A stretch of DNA of 64,000 nt from an uncultured Lachnospiraceae bacterium (GCA_934432885.1 CAKRYY010000004.1:1-64000), one strand, 5' to 3'. Positions 1-9,154 are shown, counted from the stretch's first letter. Numbers and translations are program-made. The notes: a model not told the origin generated them from the letters alone.

Positions 1-2
1 CA

Positions 3-149
3 TTATCGCAAATAATTATTTCGCCAATGACAAATAATTTGCCGATTGATAATAGTATATATGAGAAAACGATAAAGAAATTTCTTATAAGCTGTGATTT
101 TGATTCTGTAATTGATATAAAATATTCAAAACATAAGATTCGTTGGTAG
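3..149 (+). CDS. C-terminal fragment of an unknown gene, cut by the window edge
   Basis: An open frame enters from the left edge and runs 48 codons to a TAG at 147-149. The peptide ends in a Lys/Ile-rich stretch (KYSKHKIRW). I do not recognise a family. It is AT-rich like the rest of the first 2.5 kb, and nothing shows whether the missing upstream part is intact. It could also be a chance open frame. Confidence 0.25.
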   Translation, partial: LSQIIISPMTNNLPIDNSIYEKTIKKFLISCDFDSVIDIKYSKHKIRW

Positions 150-161
150 TGTAAAAATTAT

Positions 162-899
162 ATGTTTACAGCAGAGGCTGACGTGCTAAGCTGTTACAAA
201 AGCGATCCTAGAGTTGTTGAGATTGAAGACATTTGTAGCAGCAGTGTATCAGAATAATTGGCTTGAACCTGTGCTGTGTAATATAGATACGAATTTCAAG
301 GATGTTCAAATGTATAATTATGATAAAAAATCACAACCGGATTGTGACAAAACCAGATTTTTAGATACCTGTTGTTGCCAATCGATAAGAGAGATGAACT
401 GGATAGAAAGTATGTATCGGAACTTATTAAAGATATATATAAATTATCTATTCCGGCAGAGGCGAAAGTTTCTTTTATTAAGTATACTGAAGTAAACCAG
501 AAAGATGAAATTCAGAAACTCAGAGGGCAAGTTGTATATAACATATTTAATTCTGAAATAGCATTTGGATTGGCAAAAGGGAAAGAATCAGATATTGGAA
601 TCTGATATGATTGTATGAAAGAAATGCTTGAACACAATATCACTTTACTTACAGTTGAAGACCAGAAAAAAATTATTGCACTTCTAACAAGAGAAAAAGC
701 ACAGATAGACAATAGTTTTGAATCACAGTCGCTTTTTGAAAGATTAATGAAGTATATGCAAGGGGACTGTATGGACTTTCAAGGTGGAATGAGTGAGATG
801 TCAGAAGTATCAGAAATTAAAGATAGCAATGACAGTGAAATAAGCCAAGACCAATCATTCCAGAAGGTAGTTCAAGGACTATTTTCTTTGCATCAGTAA
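162..899 (+). pseudogene. Decayed gene of unknown function, broken by frameshifts and a stop
   Basis: Protein-like sequence continues across this stretch but changes frame. A segment beginning MFTAEADVLSCYKSD stops at 255-257. The reading then moves to another frame from about 214 to 360 (NNWLEPVLCNIDTNF), then back near 372 (PIDKRDELDRKYVSEL). It is interrupted by TGA at 603-605 and resumes from ATG 615 to the stop at 897-899. The last part is acidic (Glu/Ser/Asp) and ends FQKVVQGLFSLHQ. Highly charged helical composition across the breaks suggests one former gene of about 240 codons. I do not recognise the family. Alternatively these are several short unrelated frames. Confidence 0.35.
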
Positions 900-948
900 C
901 ACAAACAAGTTATGAAGTGTTTTTAATTCTTTTATTGATGATAAGCCG

Positions 949-1182
949 GTGCAGTGTTTCGAACTTGCTGAGCAGGAAAAACTTGATGAAAACGAATTGG
1001 ATTTAGTGTTTGTAACAATTGTTGATATCTTGAGGGAATCTAAGGTGTATAAGGCAGATAAAAATAATATTGCGACCATTACCGTTGATAAATCCAGCGT
1101 GAAGATGGAGATGACTTATGCTGAGAAAGATGCTCGTATGTATGGAATCAAGAAGGAATGGACGCAGAATAATATTGGATAA
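949..1182 (+). CDS. Small acidic hypothetical protein, possibly truncated
   Basis: A GTG-started frame of 77 codons, mainly helical and charged (QCFELAEQEKLDENELD), ending EKDARMYGIKKEW. The same frame stays open upstream to 916 with plausible sequence (NSFIDDKPV), so this may be the end of a longer gene that lost its start. It stops 13 bases before the start of the next gene, so the two could be co-transcribed. Family not recognised. Confidence 0.35.
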   Translation: MQCFELAEQEKLDENELDLVFVTIVDILRESKVYKADKNNIATITVDKSSVKMEMTYAEKDARMYGIKKEWTQNNIG

Positions 1183-1195
1183 TGTGAGGGATAGT

Positions 1196-2437
1196 ATGTA
1201 TAGATTGTTTGATACATATGGTGAGTATGTTCCAGGTTTTTTCAAAATAAGCTTAAATAAGGATTTGTTTAAAGGGATAAAGTGGACAGACTTTGATGAT
1301 GAAGAAAAGGCAACCTTTGTGCATGAGTATATACACTATCTCCAGGATATAACGACTACTAGAGGAATCAATAACTTTATTTATGTTTCAAAAATTCTAC
1401 AATTGAATTTTGCAGATGCTGCTAAAAGAGATTTAATTGAATTGCCTATTAATATCGAAAATGTAGCAGATAAACAGGCCTATATTGAAAGTGAGTTACA
1501 ATCTTTTTATCAAGGCAACAGTGAACATAAAAAAATTCATCATATTAACAGAATATGCCGAGAACGAGAAGAACTAATGGACAAACTTCTTGAGAATGAG
1601 AGTTCAGTATTTTCTATAGACATATATTATGATGATAAAGACACTCCATATATGGTTGGAAACGCGGCAATTGCAGAGAGCATGGCATATATTATAGAAA
1701 AGTTCGTATTTAATGGGTTAGAAAGAAAAAATGAATTTCCATACAATATATGTGAGTTAATATGTGAAAATAATTGTAAATGGCTTTTACAAAGACCTGG
1801 CATTTTAGCGGCGGCATGTGAATTGTCATTGATGCATTATCATTCTGGAGATATGTTTTTGCATATTATTCAGGAAATAGCAAAGGAAAAATTATTATTT
1901 GAGTCTATTGATGAATTTGAAAAGTATTTTTTTGAAAAAACAGAGTTCCTTTTTAGCAATATGAAGGAAGAGGTTGAAAAAGTGCAAGGATGTTTGGATT
2001 TCTTGTATCCTTTGAATGTCCCAAACCTTGAGAAAATAAATGCCAAGGTTAGAAAAATATTGCTTCAAGGATATGAGTATAGAGATAAGCATAAGATATT
2101 CATATCTAGGATGCTGGAGGAGAATAATCCAATTCAAATATTGCTGAAATGGATACAAAAATTTGGAATTCCTATCATAGTTGACAGAAACAAAGAAATA
2201 TATGCAGGAGAAGAGTTGGCTTTAATGATTGGACCATTTGCTATGTATAATTTTTTTATGAGTAGGTCAGAAAATGGCTGTTGTTTGGTTGATTTATGCT
2301 TGGTACAAAATATGAGCGTATATAATAGTGAGCAATGCAATAATGAACCTTGGAAACAAGCAGAAAATGATAAGTTGTGTATTTTTGGAATGTATTGGTA
2401 TATGTATTCATTAAGTGGAAAGAAGGTAAAAAGGTGA
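1196..2437 (+). CDS. HEXXH-motif protein of unknown function (putative zinc metallopeptidase-like)
   Basis: A 413-residue protein. I chose ATG 1196 because GTGAGGG lies five bases upstream; the longer frame from 1118 would overlap the preceding gene and has no ribosome site. Near the N-terminus, at residues 43-47, is HEYIH followed by YLQD, an HEXXH zinc-binding pattern in a helix as in metallopeptidases. A third metal ligand is not obvious; acidic helices around residues 150-210 (ESMAYIIEKF) could supply one, as in gluzincins. There is no signal peptide or membrane segment, so it should be cytoplasmic. The rest is helical and low in G+C compared with the core genes to the right, which fits acquired DNA. 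It ends against an rlmD-like tail that I read as the element boundary. A real gene is likely; peptidase activity is inference. Confidence 0.7.
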   Translation: MYRLFDTYGEYVPGFFKISLNKDLFKGIKWTDFDDEEKATFVHEYIHYLQDITTTRGINNFIYVSKILQLNFADAAKRDLIELPINIENVADKQAYIESELQSFYQGNSEHKKIHHINRICREREELMDKLLENESSVFSIDIYYDDKDTPYMVGNAAIAESMAYIIEKFVFNGLERKNEFPYNICELICENNCKWLLQRPGILAAACELSLMHYHSGDMFLHIIQEIAKEKLLFESIDEFEKYFFEKTEFLFSNMKEEVEKVQGCLDFLYPLNVPNLEKINAKVRKILLQGYEYRDKHKIFISRMLEENNPIQILLKWIQKFGIPIIVDRNKEIYAGEELALMIGPFAMYNFFMSRSENGCCLVDLCLVQNMSVYNSEQCNNEPWKQAENDKLCIFGMYWYMYSLSGKKVKR

Positions 2438-2529
2438 CAAAGTTACCCGTTATTGCAAATAGGTATATGCCCGCTGGTGTACCAACGAGTCATGTGGAGA
2501 CGGTAGTATTGCTGTCGAAAGCGAACTAA
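2434..2529 (+). pseudogene. Displaced 3-prime tail resembling rlmD/rumA (23S rRNA m5U methyltransferase)
   Basis: This 31-codon frame ends SHVETVVLLSKAN, which matches the very conserved C-terminus of RumA/RlmD-type RNA methyltransferases. No other part of that enzyme lies upstream, where AT-rich accessory DNA is found instead. The 3-prime end of rumA is a known integration target of Firmicute integrative elements, so I read this as the tail left at the right junction (att site) of an inserted element. A good terminator follows at 2566, as expected for the end of a host gene. The assignment rests on one short motif. Confidence 0.5.
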
Positions 2530-2565
2530 GAAATGAAATAATCAATAATAAACCAACAAAAAAAC

Positions 2566-2605
2566 GAGCTCACCGCCCCAATACCGGCTGTGGGCTCTTT
2601 CTCTT
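2566..2605 (+). terminator. Rho-independent terminator
   Basis: GAGCTCAC (2566-2573) pairs with GTGGGCTC (2590-2597), one G-U pair, followed by TTTCTCTT. It probably belonged to the gene whose tail is at 2434-2529. Confidence 0.75.
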
Positions 2606-2758
2606 ATTGACAAATTTCCAAAAACGCGTAAAATAATATACAATATATATTAAACAATACATAACAAGCAGTATAAATAATAAAAAATGAACCATAAAAC
2701 ATAAATCAAAACACATAAGAAAAATCAGAAGAATCTAAATGGCATGAGGAGAAGCAGT

Positions 2759-4495
2759 ATGAAGAAAAAAATGAACAAAAGAAAAACGAGAAGACTGAGT
2801 ATCAAAACAAAGCTATTACTATTGTCCGGGGTAATTGTGGTGCTGTTGTCACTTACCCTCGGCATTTTATTTTATGAGCGGATGAAAGCGGATATGGTAA
2901 GCATGGGCGTTGAGCAGGCAAGGGTTGCGGCGGAGGTTGCAGCAAGCCAGGTCAGGGGAAGCCTGATAAAGAAGATACAGCCGGATTCCGGTGAAACAGA
3001 GCTGTATTACATGCAGCGTTCAGCGCTTAAGTCCATGAAAGAAAAGTACGGCGTGAAATACATGTACACGCTGACAACGGATGGAACCAACGTTTATTAC
3101 GGAATCGATACCGATGATTCTGACCAGTGGGAGGCGATTGGCAATCCTTTTGAATGTAGCTATGAGGAATTAAAAGGTGCATTTTCCGGAGAAGAATACG
3201 TGCAGGCATACATAGACCGGACCGAAGAGGGGGATTTGATTTCCGCCTACGTTCCGATATTCGATGGAATGGGCGAGGTGGTATCGGTGCTTGGAAGCGA
3301 TTATGATGCCACCTACATCGTGGAACGGCTGAATACGGCGAAGCTGTGGGTCATCGGTGTTGTGTGCGTGGGACTTTTGGTTTCCCTGCTGATACTGAAC
3401 TTCGTAATCAGCGGAATCATGCAGACAATGCGCATTGTCAATGGAAAAATCTATGAGCTGGTACATAATGAGGGCGACCTGACGCAGAGGCTTGAGGTAA
3501 AGAGCGGGGATGAGCTTGAGCTGATGGCTGGGGACATGAACGAGCTGCTTGCCTATATGCGGAACATCATGCTGGGCATTTCCAAGAACATCGATGCACT
3601 GCATGCATCCTCGGAGGCGGTAACAAAGGAGCTTGGGAATGCAGGGACAAGCATCGTGGACGTATCTGCCACGATGGAGGAGATGAGCGCGGCGATGGAG
3701 GAGACCGGCGCTTCACTCGCGCAGGTAAATGAAGCAATTACAGATATTTATGAGCGTGTCAACAGGATTTCCGCGCAGGCAGGCGAGGAAAGTGTGACAA
3801 CAGCCAAGATACAGGAAAGGGCGCAGGAGGTGCGCACGCTGGCGGATGCAGCGCAGAAGGAGGCGCATCAGAAGGCTGGCGAGATGGCGCAGAGCGTAAA
3901 GGAAAAGATAGAGAAGTCCTCCGCAGTAGAGGAAATCCATGTATTGACAGAAAATATCCTTGGCATTACGGAACAGACAAACCTGCTTGCCTTGAATGCG
4001 AGCATAGAGGCAGCGAGAGCCGGAGAGATGGGAAAGGGCTTTTCAGTTGTTGCAAATGAAATCGGCAAGCTGGCGGCAGACTCCGCAAAGGAAGCGGAAA
4101 AGATACAGCATGTCAGCGATGTGGTGATCGTATCGGTAAGGGAGCTGGCAGAAGAAGCGGAGAAGATGATTCACTTTATGGAGGAGACCGCGATGGACGG
4201 CTTCCGCAGACTGATGGAGGTAAGCGGAGACTATACCGGTGACATGGAGCGGGTGAACAATACGATGAGCAGCTTTGCAGAAAATTCAGAACATCTGCGT
4301 GGAGCAATAGACGCCATAAGGGAATCTGTAGCGGCGGTTGACGTGGCAGTTGAGGAGAGCACCAAAGGAGTGGTGAGCACAGCGGAGGCAGCGTCAGGGC
4401 TGACGGAGAACATTGGAGAGATTGGAAAGCAGATGGAGGAAAATGAGCAGATAGCCGAGGCACTCAAGGTAGAAATCGATGGCTTTAAGCTGTAG
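2759..4495 (+). CDS. Methyl-accepting chemotaxis protein with extracellular sensor domain
   Basis: A transmembrane chemoreceptor of 578 residues. ATG 2759 has AGGAGA seven bases upstream; the ATG at 2744 precedes that ribosome site and is unlikely to be the start. Order: basic cytoplasmic tip, a first membrane helix (about residues 17-38), an extracellular sensor region of about 160 residues of double-CACHE size, a second membrane helix (about 195-218), a HAMP region, and a long helical signalling domain with the hairpin tip sequence [19 protein letters not shown] that contacts CheA/CheW. A second chemoreceptor follows 71 bases downstream. No che or flagellar genes are in the window. The ligand cannot be read from the sequence. 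Confidence 0.9.
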   Translation: MKKKMNKRKTRRLSIKTKLLLLSGVIVVLLSLTLGILFYERMKADMVSMGVEQARVAAEVAASQVRGSLIKKIQPDSGETELYYMQRSALKSMKEKYGVKYMYTLTTDGTNVYYGIDTDDSDQWEAIGNPFECSYEELKGAFSGEEYVQAYIDRTEEGDLISAYVPIFDGMGEVVSVLGSDYDATYIVERLNTAKLWVIGVVCVGLLVSLLILNFVISGIMQTMRIVNGKIYELVHNEGDLTQRLEVKSGDELELMAGDMNELLAYMRNIMLGISKNIDALHASSEAVTKELGNAGTSIVDVSATMEEMSAAMEETGASLAQVNEAITDIYERVNRISAQAGEESVTTAKIQERAQEVRTLADAAQKEAHQKAGEMAQSVKEKIEKSSAVEEIHVLTENILGITEQTNLLALNASIEAARAGEMGKGFSVVANEIGKLAADSAKEAEKIQHVSDVVIVSVRELAEEAEKMIHFMEETAMDGFRRLMEVSGDYTGDMERVNNTMSSFAENSEHLRGAIDAIRESVAAVDVAVEESTKGVVSTAEAASGLTENIGEIGKQMEENEQIAEALKVEIDGFKL

Positions 4496-4566
4496 TGTTT
4501 ATGTCGACTAAGGATGAAATCGATTTGTAAAGTTTAAATAAACTGAATACGAATAGGAGAAAAGAA

Positions 4567-6096
4567 ATGGAAATGAAACAAAGGACAATTATTGAAGAGT
4601 ACATGGATCATATCTACAAAGCGGTATTGATTCTGCTGGCAATATCATGTGCAGCAGCAGGAATTATTTATGCAGGGCTGAAGATAATTGGGGCAGCAGA
4701 TTTTGTACATTGGAGTACGTGGATAATTTATATGGCAATTTGTCTGATTTATGTTGCTGTATGTACAGTTGTTATTAAAAAACCATGGGAATTAAAAAGT
4801 AAAATAAAATATACTAAAATTATCATGTTTTGTATATTGTTAATTCAAGCAAATATTCTGTATCTGTTCTTCCCGGGAAAGACAATGTGGGGTGTTTTCA
4901 TTTACTTTTTTATTATTGCAGGCTTACTTGTCGACTTTAAGTTTCAGATGCTTTCAACAATAAGCTGTTTTGTATTTATGATTGCACAGTGCATGATTCA
5001 CTCTGAAATGGCATTACCGGAGAGAGACAATGCTTTCATTGCAAATGTAGTAATTTTGGTGGCAGCTCTGTTGCTAGGCGCTTTTGGCATGTGCCTGTTG
5101 GTATATTTTATCGAGAAATTTCTGGTTAATGCAAAGAAGGAAGAACTGGCAAAGAACAATAACCGTATGAAAATAATTCTGGATAAGTCAGGAAACGCAG
5201 TGCGTGTGCTTGCAGACAATACTGCCGGCATCATGGAACAGATTGAATCTGAGAGCGCCTCTATCGAGGAACTGAATGCGATTACAGAAGAACTGGTATC
5301 CATGAATGATGAGATGGTAGAACAGGTAAGGTCAAATGATGACAACCTGATGCAGGTTGTAGATGATGCCAAGAACCTGACAGAGCATGTAGATGCCAGT
5401 CTCGGCGCATTTGAGAAGCTGGAAGGACTTGCTGCTTCGAATGAAACGGAGCTGAAAAACCTCGTAGAGGTAAACAAAAACGTGATGAACGTAAATGACA
5501 GCACGGTTGAGACGATAGAAAAGCTGGTGATGCGGACAGAGCAGATAAAAGAGACGATGTCTGCCATTGGAAAAATCGCCAATTCAACAAATCTGCTGGC
5601 GTTAAATGCTTCGATTGAAGCGGCGCGTGCAGGCGAGGCAGGCAGAGGCTTTGCGGTTGTTGCAGGAGAAATCCAGAATCTTTCTACCAATACAAAGAAG
5701 CTGCTGGATGAGATTCAGCAGGTAATTGACGATGTCAATGAGGATACCAGAGAAACCTCCAGAAAGGTCGAGGTCAGCAGCGAAAAGATCCGCGAACAGA
5801 GTACAGTTCTTTCGCAGACGGTAGATTCTATCTGGCAGATGATAGAGCTGGTAAAGGAATCCTTTGGCAGCATCCGTTCCATCGAAGAACTGAATGCAAC
5901 ACAAGAAAAGCTTCTGGTGGCAAACTCTGATAAAAATAAGAAGGTATTAGAGCAGTTCAGCCACCAAAGCCAGCAGTTTAAGCAGATCGCAGAAATGATT
6001 GTAAGCAACGCGGAGAATGTGACGGAAATCAGCCACAAGGTTGAGGAATTAAATAAAACGACAACCGATTTAAGAGATTTGATTATAAACGGTTAA
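4567..6096 (+). CDS. Methyl-accepting chemotaxis protein with multi-spanning membrane sensor
   Basis: 509 residues, with ATG at 4567 after AGGAGAAAAGAA. The N-terminal 200 residues form about six hydrophobic helices with short loops, so the sensor is buried in the membrane and there is no large extracellular domain. No HAMP region is evident. A coiled-coil signalling domain follows, with the tip [21 protein letters not shown]. This architecture differs from the neighbour at 2759, although the two tips are almost identical; they may report to the same CheA/CheW array. The gene ends 22 bases before the converging tspO. Ligand unknown. Confidence 0.9.
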   Translation: MEMKQRTIIEEYMDHIYKAVLILLAISCAAAGIIYAGLKIIGAADFVHWSTWIIYMAICLIYVAVCTVVIKKPWELKSKIKYTKIIMFCILLIQANILYLFFPGKTMWGVFIYFFIIAGLLVDFKFQMLSTISCFVFMIAQCMIHSEMALPERDNAFIANVVILVAALLLGAFGMCLLVYFIEKFLVNAKKEELAKNNNRMKIILDKSGNAVRVLADNTAGIMEQIESESASIEELNAITEELVSMNDEMVEQVRSNDDNLMQVVDDAKNLTEHVDASLGAFEKLEGLAASNETELKNLVEVNKNVMNVNDSTVETIEKLVMRTEQIKETMSAIGKIANSTNLLALNASIEAARAGEAGRGFAVVAGEIQNLSTNTKKLLDEIQQVIDDVNEDTRETSRKVEVSSEKIREQSTVLSQTVDSIWQMIELVKESFGSIRSIEELNATQEKLLVANSDKNKKVLEQFSHQSQQFKQIAEMIVSNAENVTEISHKVEELNKTTTDLRDLIING

Positions 6097-6118
6097 AAAT
6101 ATTTGTAAAATCCGCCAG

Positions 6119-6589
6119 CTACCGGTTCATGAGGTAGACGCCAAAATTCAGGTATCCGGCAAAGGTGACCCAGAAAAGATAGGGAAGCATCAGATAGCCA
6201 GCCGCCCGGGTGCTTTGAAAAAAACGCATCGTTGTAAGAAGAATCAGCAGCCATAAAAGAAGCAGCCATACAAAGGAAAACAGATACCACTGCATATTAA
6301 AAAAGAAAATCGACCAGAAAAAATTGAAAATGAGCTGGATGCTATAGAGGGGCAGCGCAGAATCCTGTCTGTCTGCGGCGGTATAGACCAGATAGGAGGC
6401 AATTCCCATCATAATATAGAGAATTGTCCACACAACGGGAAAGAGCCAGTTTGGCGGAGACAAAGGCGGCTTGCTGACATTCTGGAAAAGCTCCATGCCG
6501 TTTTTGGTAATGAGTGCGGAGACGCCGCCTACGGCAAGTGGTATAAGGATTGAAAGTAAAAGTGTTTTCCATTGTAAATGTAATTTCAT
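6119..6589 (-). CDS. tspO: TspO/MBR-family membrane protein
   Basis: A 156-residue protein with five hydrophobic helices, the usual size and topology of TspO (tryptophan-rich sensory protein/peripheral benzodiazepine receptor). Family signs are a PPLSPPNWLFPVVWTILY stretch after helix 1 and FFWSIFFF in the third helix. TspO proteins bind porphyrins and tetrapyrroles and are linked to stress signalling; the role here is unknown. A tetrapyrrole operon lies 43 kb away, so no link can be drawn. The gene converges on the chemoreceptor at 4567, and a GAAAGGCAG ribosome site precedes the start. Confidence 0.85.
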   Translation of the reverse strand: MKLHLQWKTLLLSILIPLAVGGVSALITKNGMELFQNVSKPPLSPPNWLFPVVWTILYIMMGIASYLVYTAADRQDSALPLYSIQLIFNFFWSIFFFNMQWYLFSFVWLLLLWLLILLTTMRFFQSTRAAGYLMLPYLFWVTFAGYLNFGVYLMNR

Positions 6590-6666
6590 AAAAAATAACT
6601 GCCTTTCTATTGCAATGCTTATTTTATGTTTAAGATAAGCCTATGCAGAGAAGGGCAGTTTTATTC

Positions 6667-6758
6667 TGTAATAGGAAAATAAGATGCGCAGCTCGCGGGG
6701 ATGAATTTTGCCTTGCAGACACCGCTCGCGCGCAGAGAGTTTGCAAGCAAACTCTTTT
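6667..6758. repeat. Dispersed intergenic repeat, copy 1
   Basis: Begins TGTAATAGGAAAA, continues TTTGCCTTGCAGACACCGCT and CGCGCG, and ends in a palindrome (GAGTTTGC/GCAAACTC, about 6735-6754). Parts recur at 29477-29530, 61225-61251 and 44490. It sits between tspO and the 3-prime end of the LysR gene. Confidence 0.5.
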
Positions 6759-6764
6759 CCGGTT

Positions 6765-7673
6765 TTATAACAAAGCATTTTCCTGGCGGGCTGCTACGAT
6801 GTCAACAAAGTGCAGTACATCCTTTGGCGCATCCGCACTATAAAGCAGACCGTAAGGGATACTGTAATCCCAGTCTACGGGAAGGGAAACCAGTCCGGGA
6901 TGCACATCCTGCCAGCACTCGATTGTGAGCAGGACATTTCCAGTTTCAGCACAGCGGTTAAATACAGACAGGTCATAAAAGGGAGGCGTATCCTCTATCT
7001 GTATCTGTGGATGATTTTTCTCTAAATCATTTCGAATAAAATCATTGACGCCGGAATCGCCCCTGCAGACCATCATCAGAGTCTGTCCATACAAATCTTC
7101 AAGCGTAATGCGCTTCTTTGCTGCCAGCGGGTGCTCCCTCGATACAGCAATCATTTTTTTATATCTTCCAAGTGGTAGAAAGCGGCAGAGAGACAGCCAT
7201 GCCTTTGAGTCGCAGACACCAATCAGGAAATCAAATTTTTCCCCAAGCTTTTTAATTTCAGACAGAATTCCATCGTGGTTGTCCTCAAAGGGGACAAGGT
7301 GCAGCTTATATTCTGGGAATTCCTTATTTACACTGTACCATAAATCCATAAAGGGCTTTGCAGGGTTGAGCAGAGAGGTTCCGACACAGAAGGTCGTGTC
7401 TGCGGCGTGTGCGGCAGAATACGCATTTGCGATGGCTTTCTGTGAGTAATCAATTAGAAATTTTGCGTCCCGATAGATCGCTTTGCCGGCTGCGGTCAGA
7501 TGGATTCCAGAGGGTGTGCGCTCTATAAGCGTTAGGTTCAAATGCGTTTCAAGTGAATTCATCTGTTTCATGACAGCAGTAGGCGAGATATACAGCCGTT
7601 CTGCCGCTTTGGAAAAGCTTCCACAGTCTGTGACTGTGATAAAGGTAGTAAGCAGTGGATTATACATACGCAC
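6765..7673 (-). CDS. LysR-family transcriptional regulator
   Basis: 302 residues, a normal length for the family. Residues 1-60 form the winged helix-turn-helix (FSKAAERLYISPTAVMKQM); residues 90-300 are the periplasmic-binding-protein-like effector domain. It is divergent from the flavodoxin/cupin/carboxymuconolactone decarboxylase genes, the usual position of a regulator controlling them. The 146-base gap holds an AACTTTAAGTT palindrome and a CACGGT/ACCGTG inverted repeat as possible binding sites. On its own strand, TATACC downstream of the palindrome could be a -10 box. Effector unknown. Confidence 0.9.
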   Translation of the reverse strand: MRMYNPLLTTFITVTDCGSFSKAAERLYISPTAVMKQMNSLETHLNLTLIERTPSGIHLTAAGKAIYRDAKFLIDYSQKAIANAYSAAHAADTTFCVGTSLLNPAKPFMDLWYSVNKEFPEYKLHLVPFEDNHDGILSEIKKLGEKFDFLIGVCDSKAWLSLCRFLPLGRYKKMIAVSREHPLAAKKRITLEDLYGQTLMMVCRGDSGVNDFIRNDLEKNHPQIQIEDTPPFYDLSVFNRCAETGNVLLTIECWQDVHPGLVSLPVDWDYSIPYGLLYSADAPKDVLHFVDIVAARQENALL

Positions 7674-7737
7674 CTCCTTGCAGTATCCAATAAGGGTATA
7701 AACTTTAAGTTAATAGTAAAATAACATATCGGAGATT

Positions 7738-7756
7738 CACGGTCAAGGAAACCGTG
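7738..7756. promoter_or_regulatory. Possible operator: short inverted repeat in the divergent LysR/flavodoxin gap
   Basis: CACGGT and ACCGTG are separated by seven bases. A second palindrome, AACTTTAAGTT, lies 28 bases to the left. Either could bind the LysR protein or another regulator; no experiment is implied. Confidence 0.3.
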
Positions 7757-7819
7757 GTTATGATAAAGACAGAAAAGGAAATACAGGATAAACCAAGGAT
7801 TGAAAAGGGAGGCTGTAAA

Positions 7820-8335
7820 ATGGGAAAGAAATTAGTGGCGTATTATTCAAGGGCAGATGAAAACTATGTAGGCGGTCAGCTTAAGAATTTAAAGGTTGGC
7901 AATACGCAGGTTGCAGCGGAAATGATTCAGAAGCTGACAGGAGCAGACAGCTTTCAGATTGAACAGGTAAAGCCCTATGCGGCAGGCTATAACGAGTGTA
8001 TCGAACAGGCACGGGAGGACCAGCGCCGAGACGCAAGACCGGAGCTGAAAGCATATCCGGATTCTATTGATGAATATGATGAGATTTATCTCGGGTATCC
8101 CAATTATTGGAGCACGATGCCGATGGCAGTCTTTACCTTCTTAGAGCATTTTGATTTTACAGGAAAGACGATAAGGCCCTTTTGCACTCATGAAGGAAGT
8201 AAAATGGGAAGCAGCGAAGCGGATATTAGGAGACTGTGCAAGGGCGCGGTTATCAAAAAGGGACTCGCAGTGCGGGGCGGCAGCGTAGCACAGGCGGAAA
8301 AAGAAATTGAAAAATGGGTTTTGGAAGAAAAATAA
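7820..8335 (+). CDS. Flavodoxin-family protein
   Basis: 171 residues from ATG 7820, with GGGAGG nine bases upstream; the longer frame from 7754 begins in the promoter gap. The N-terminus KKLVAYYSRADENY is the first beta strand and FMN phosphate loop of a flavodoxin (Ser/Tyr-rich loop). The segment IYLGYPNYWSTMPMAVFTFL is the isoalloxazine-binding loop of the flavodoxin-4 type. It should be a cytoplasmic FMN electron carrier or quinone/nitro reductase-like protein. It starts a run with a cupin, a carboxymuconolactone decarboxylase-like protein and a damaged aldo/keto reductase, a grouping common in gut Firmicutes and usually governed by the divergent regulator. Confidence 0.85.
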   Translation: MGKKLVAYYSRADENYVGGQLKNLKVGNTQVAAEMIQKLTGADSFQIEQVKPYAAGYNECIEQAREDQRRDARPELKAYPDSIDEYDEIYLGYPNYWSTMPMAVFTFLEHFDFTGKTIRPFCTHEGSKMGSSEADIRRLCKGAVIKKGLAVRGGSVAQAEKEIEKWVLEEK

Positions 8336-8367
8336 AGAGACTGGACTGTGAAACGGAGGAATGAATT

Positions 8368-8802
8368 ATGAAAACAACCAGCAGAGAAGAATTTGAAAAA
8401 CAGAACATGTTTGGAATGGGAAATGCAAACACTGCATTTGCGCAGTATTTTATTGGAGATTCCTTTTTAAATCCCCTTACAAAGCCGGAGGATGGATTGT
8501 TTCTTGCGAATGTAACCTTTGAACCGGGCTGCCGCAATAACTGGCATATCCATCATGCGAAAAGCGGCGGCGGACAGCTCCTTGTCTGCACTGCTGGTGA
8601 AGGCTGGTATCAGGAAGAAGGAAAAGCGCCGGTCAGCCTTGTGCCGGGAAGCGTTATCGTGATTCCAGCAGAAGTAAAGCATTGGCATGGGGCAAAAAAG
8701 GACAGCTGGTTTTCTCATATCGCTATTGAAATGCCGGGCGAAGACTGCAGCAACGAGTGGTGTGAGCCTGTGACAGAGCAGGAATATGAAAAACTGGCAT
8801 AA
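8368..8802 (+). CDS. Cupin-domain protein
   Basis: 144 residues. The double-stranded beta-helix motifs are visible: motif 1 around NNWHIHHAKSGGGQLLVC (His pair plus Gln) and motif 2 around PGSVIVIPAEVKHWHGA (His). These would bind one divalent metal. The AGGAGG-type site is GGAGGAATT before ATG 8368. Proteins of this type beside carboxymuconolactone decarboxylase-like genes are often annotated together; the substrate is unknown. Cytoplasmic. Confidence 0.85.
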   Translation: MKTTSREEFEKQNMFGMGNANTAFAQYFIGDSFLNPLTKPEDGLFLANVTFEPGCRNNWHIHHAKSGGGQLLVCTAGEGWYQEEGKAPVSLVPGSVIVIPAEVKHWHGAKKDSWFSHIAIEMPGEDCSNEWCEPVTEQEYEKLA

Positions 8803-8821
8803 TGGACAGGAGGATGAGAGC

Positions 8822-9154
8822 ATGGCAGTAAAGCAGACAGCAGGAAGAACACAGCTTGGGGAATTTGCACCCAAGTTTGCACAGCTTAATGACGACGTAT
8901 TGTTTGGCGAGGTATGGAGCAGAGAGGATAAGCTTTCCCTGCGCGACCGGTCACTGGTGACGGTGGTTGCGCTGATGGCGCAGGGACTGACGGATGAGTC
9001 CTTCCACTATCATCTGATGAGTGCAAAGGCAAATGGCATTACACAGGAAGAAATCGCAGAGATTGTAACGCATGCGGCATTTTACTGCGGCTGGCCGAAG
9101 GCATGGGCAGTATTCCGTATGGCTAAGGAAGTCTGGAAGGACGAAGAAAAGTAA
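8822..9154 (+). CDS. Carboxymuconolactone decarboxylase (CMD/AhpD-like) family protein
   Basis: 110 residues from ATG 8822, which has AGGAGGATGAGAGC upstream; the frame continues upstream to 8786 but that part overlaps the cupin gene. The compact all-helical CMD fold shows in LSLRDRSLVTVVALMAQGLT, then EIAEIVTHAAFYCGWPKA. AhpD-type proteins have a CxxC pair; here only a single Cys is at that position (FYCGW), so a thiol-disulfide peroxidase role is unlikely and a gamma-carboxymuconolactone-like fold of unknown activity fits better. It forms hexamers or trimers in known relatives. Co-oriented with the flavodoxin and cupin genes. Confidence 0.85.
   Translation: MAVKQTAGRTQLGEFAPKFAQLNDDVLFGEVWSREDKLSLRDRSLVTVVALMAQGLTDESFHYHLMSAKANGITQEEIAEIVTHAAFYCGWPKAWAVFRMAKEVWKDEEK

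Noticed and set aside
4998..5690. Minus-strand open frame of 230 codons
   Set aside because: Antisense of the chemoreceptor signalling domain, Ser/Phe-rich low-quality sequence, no ribosome site.
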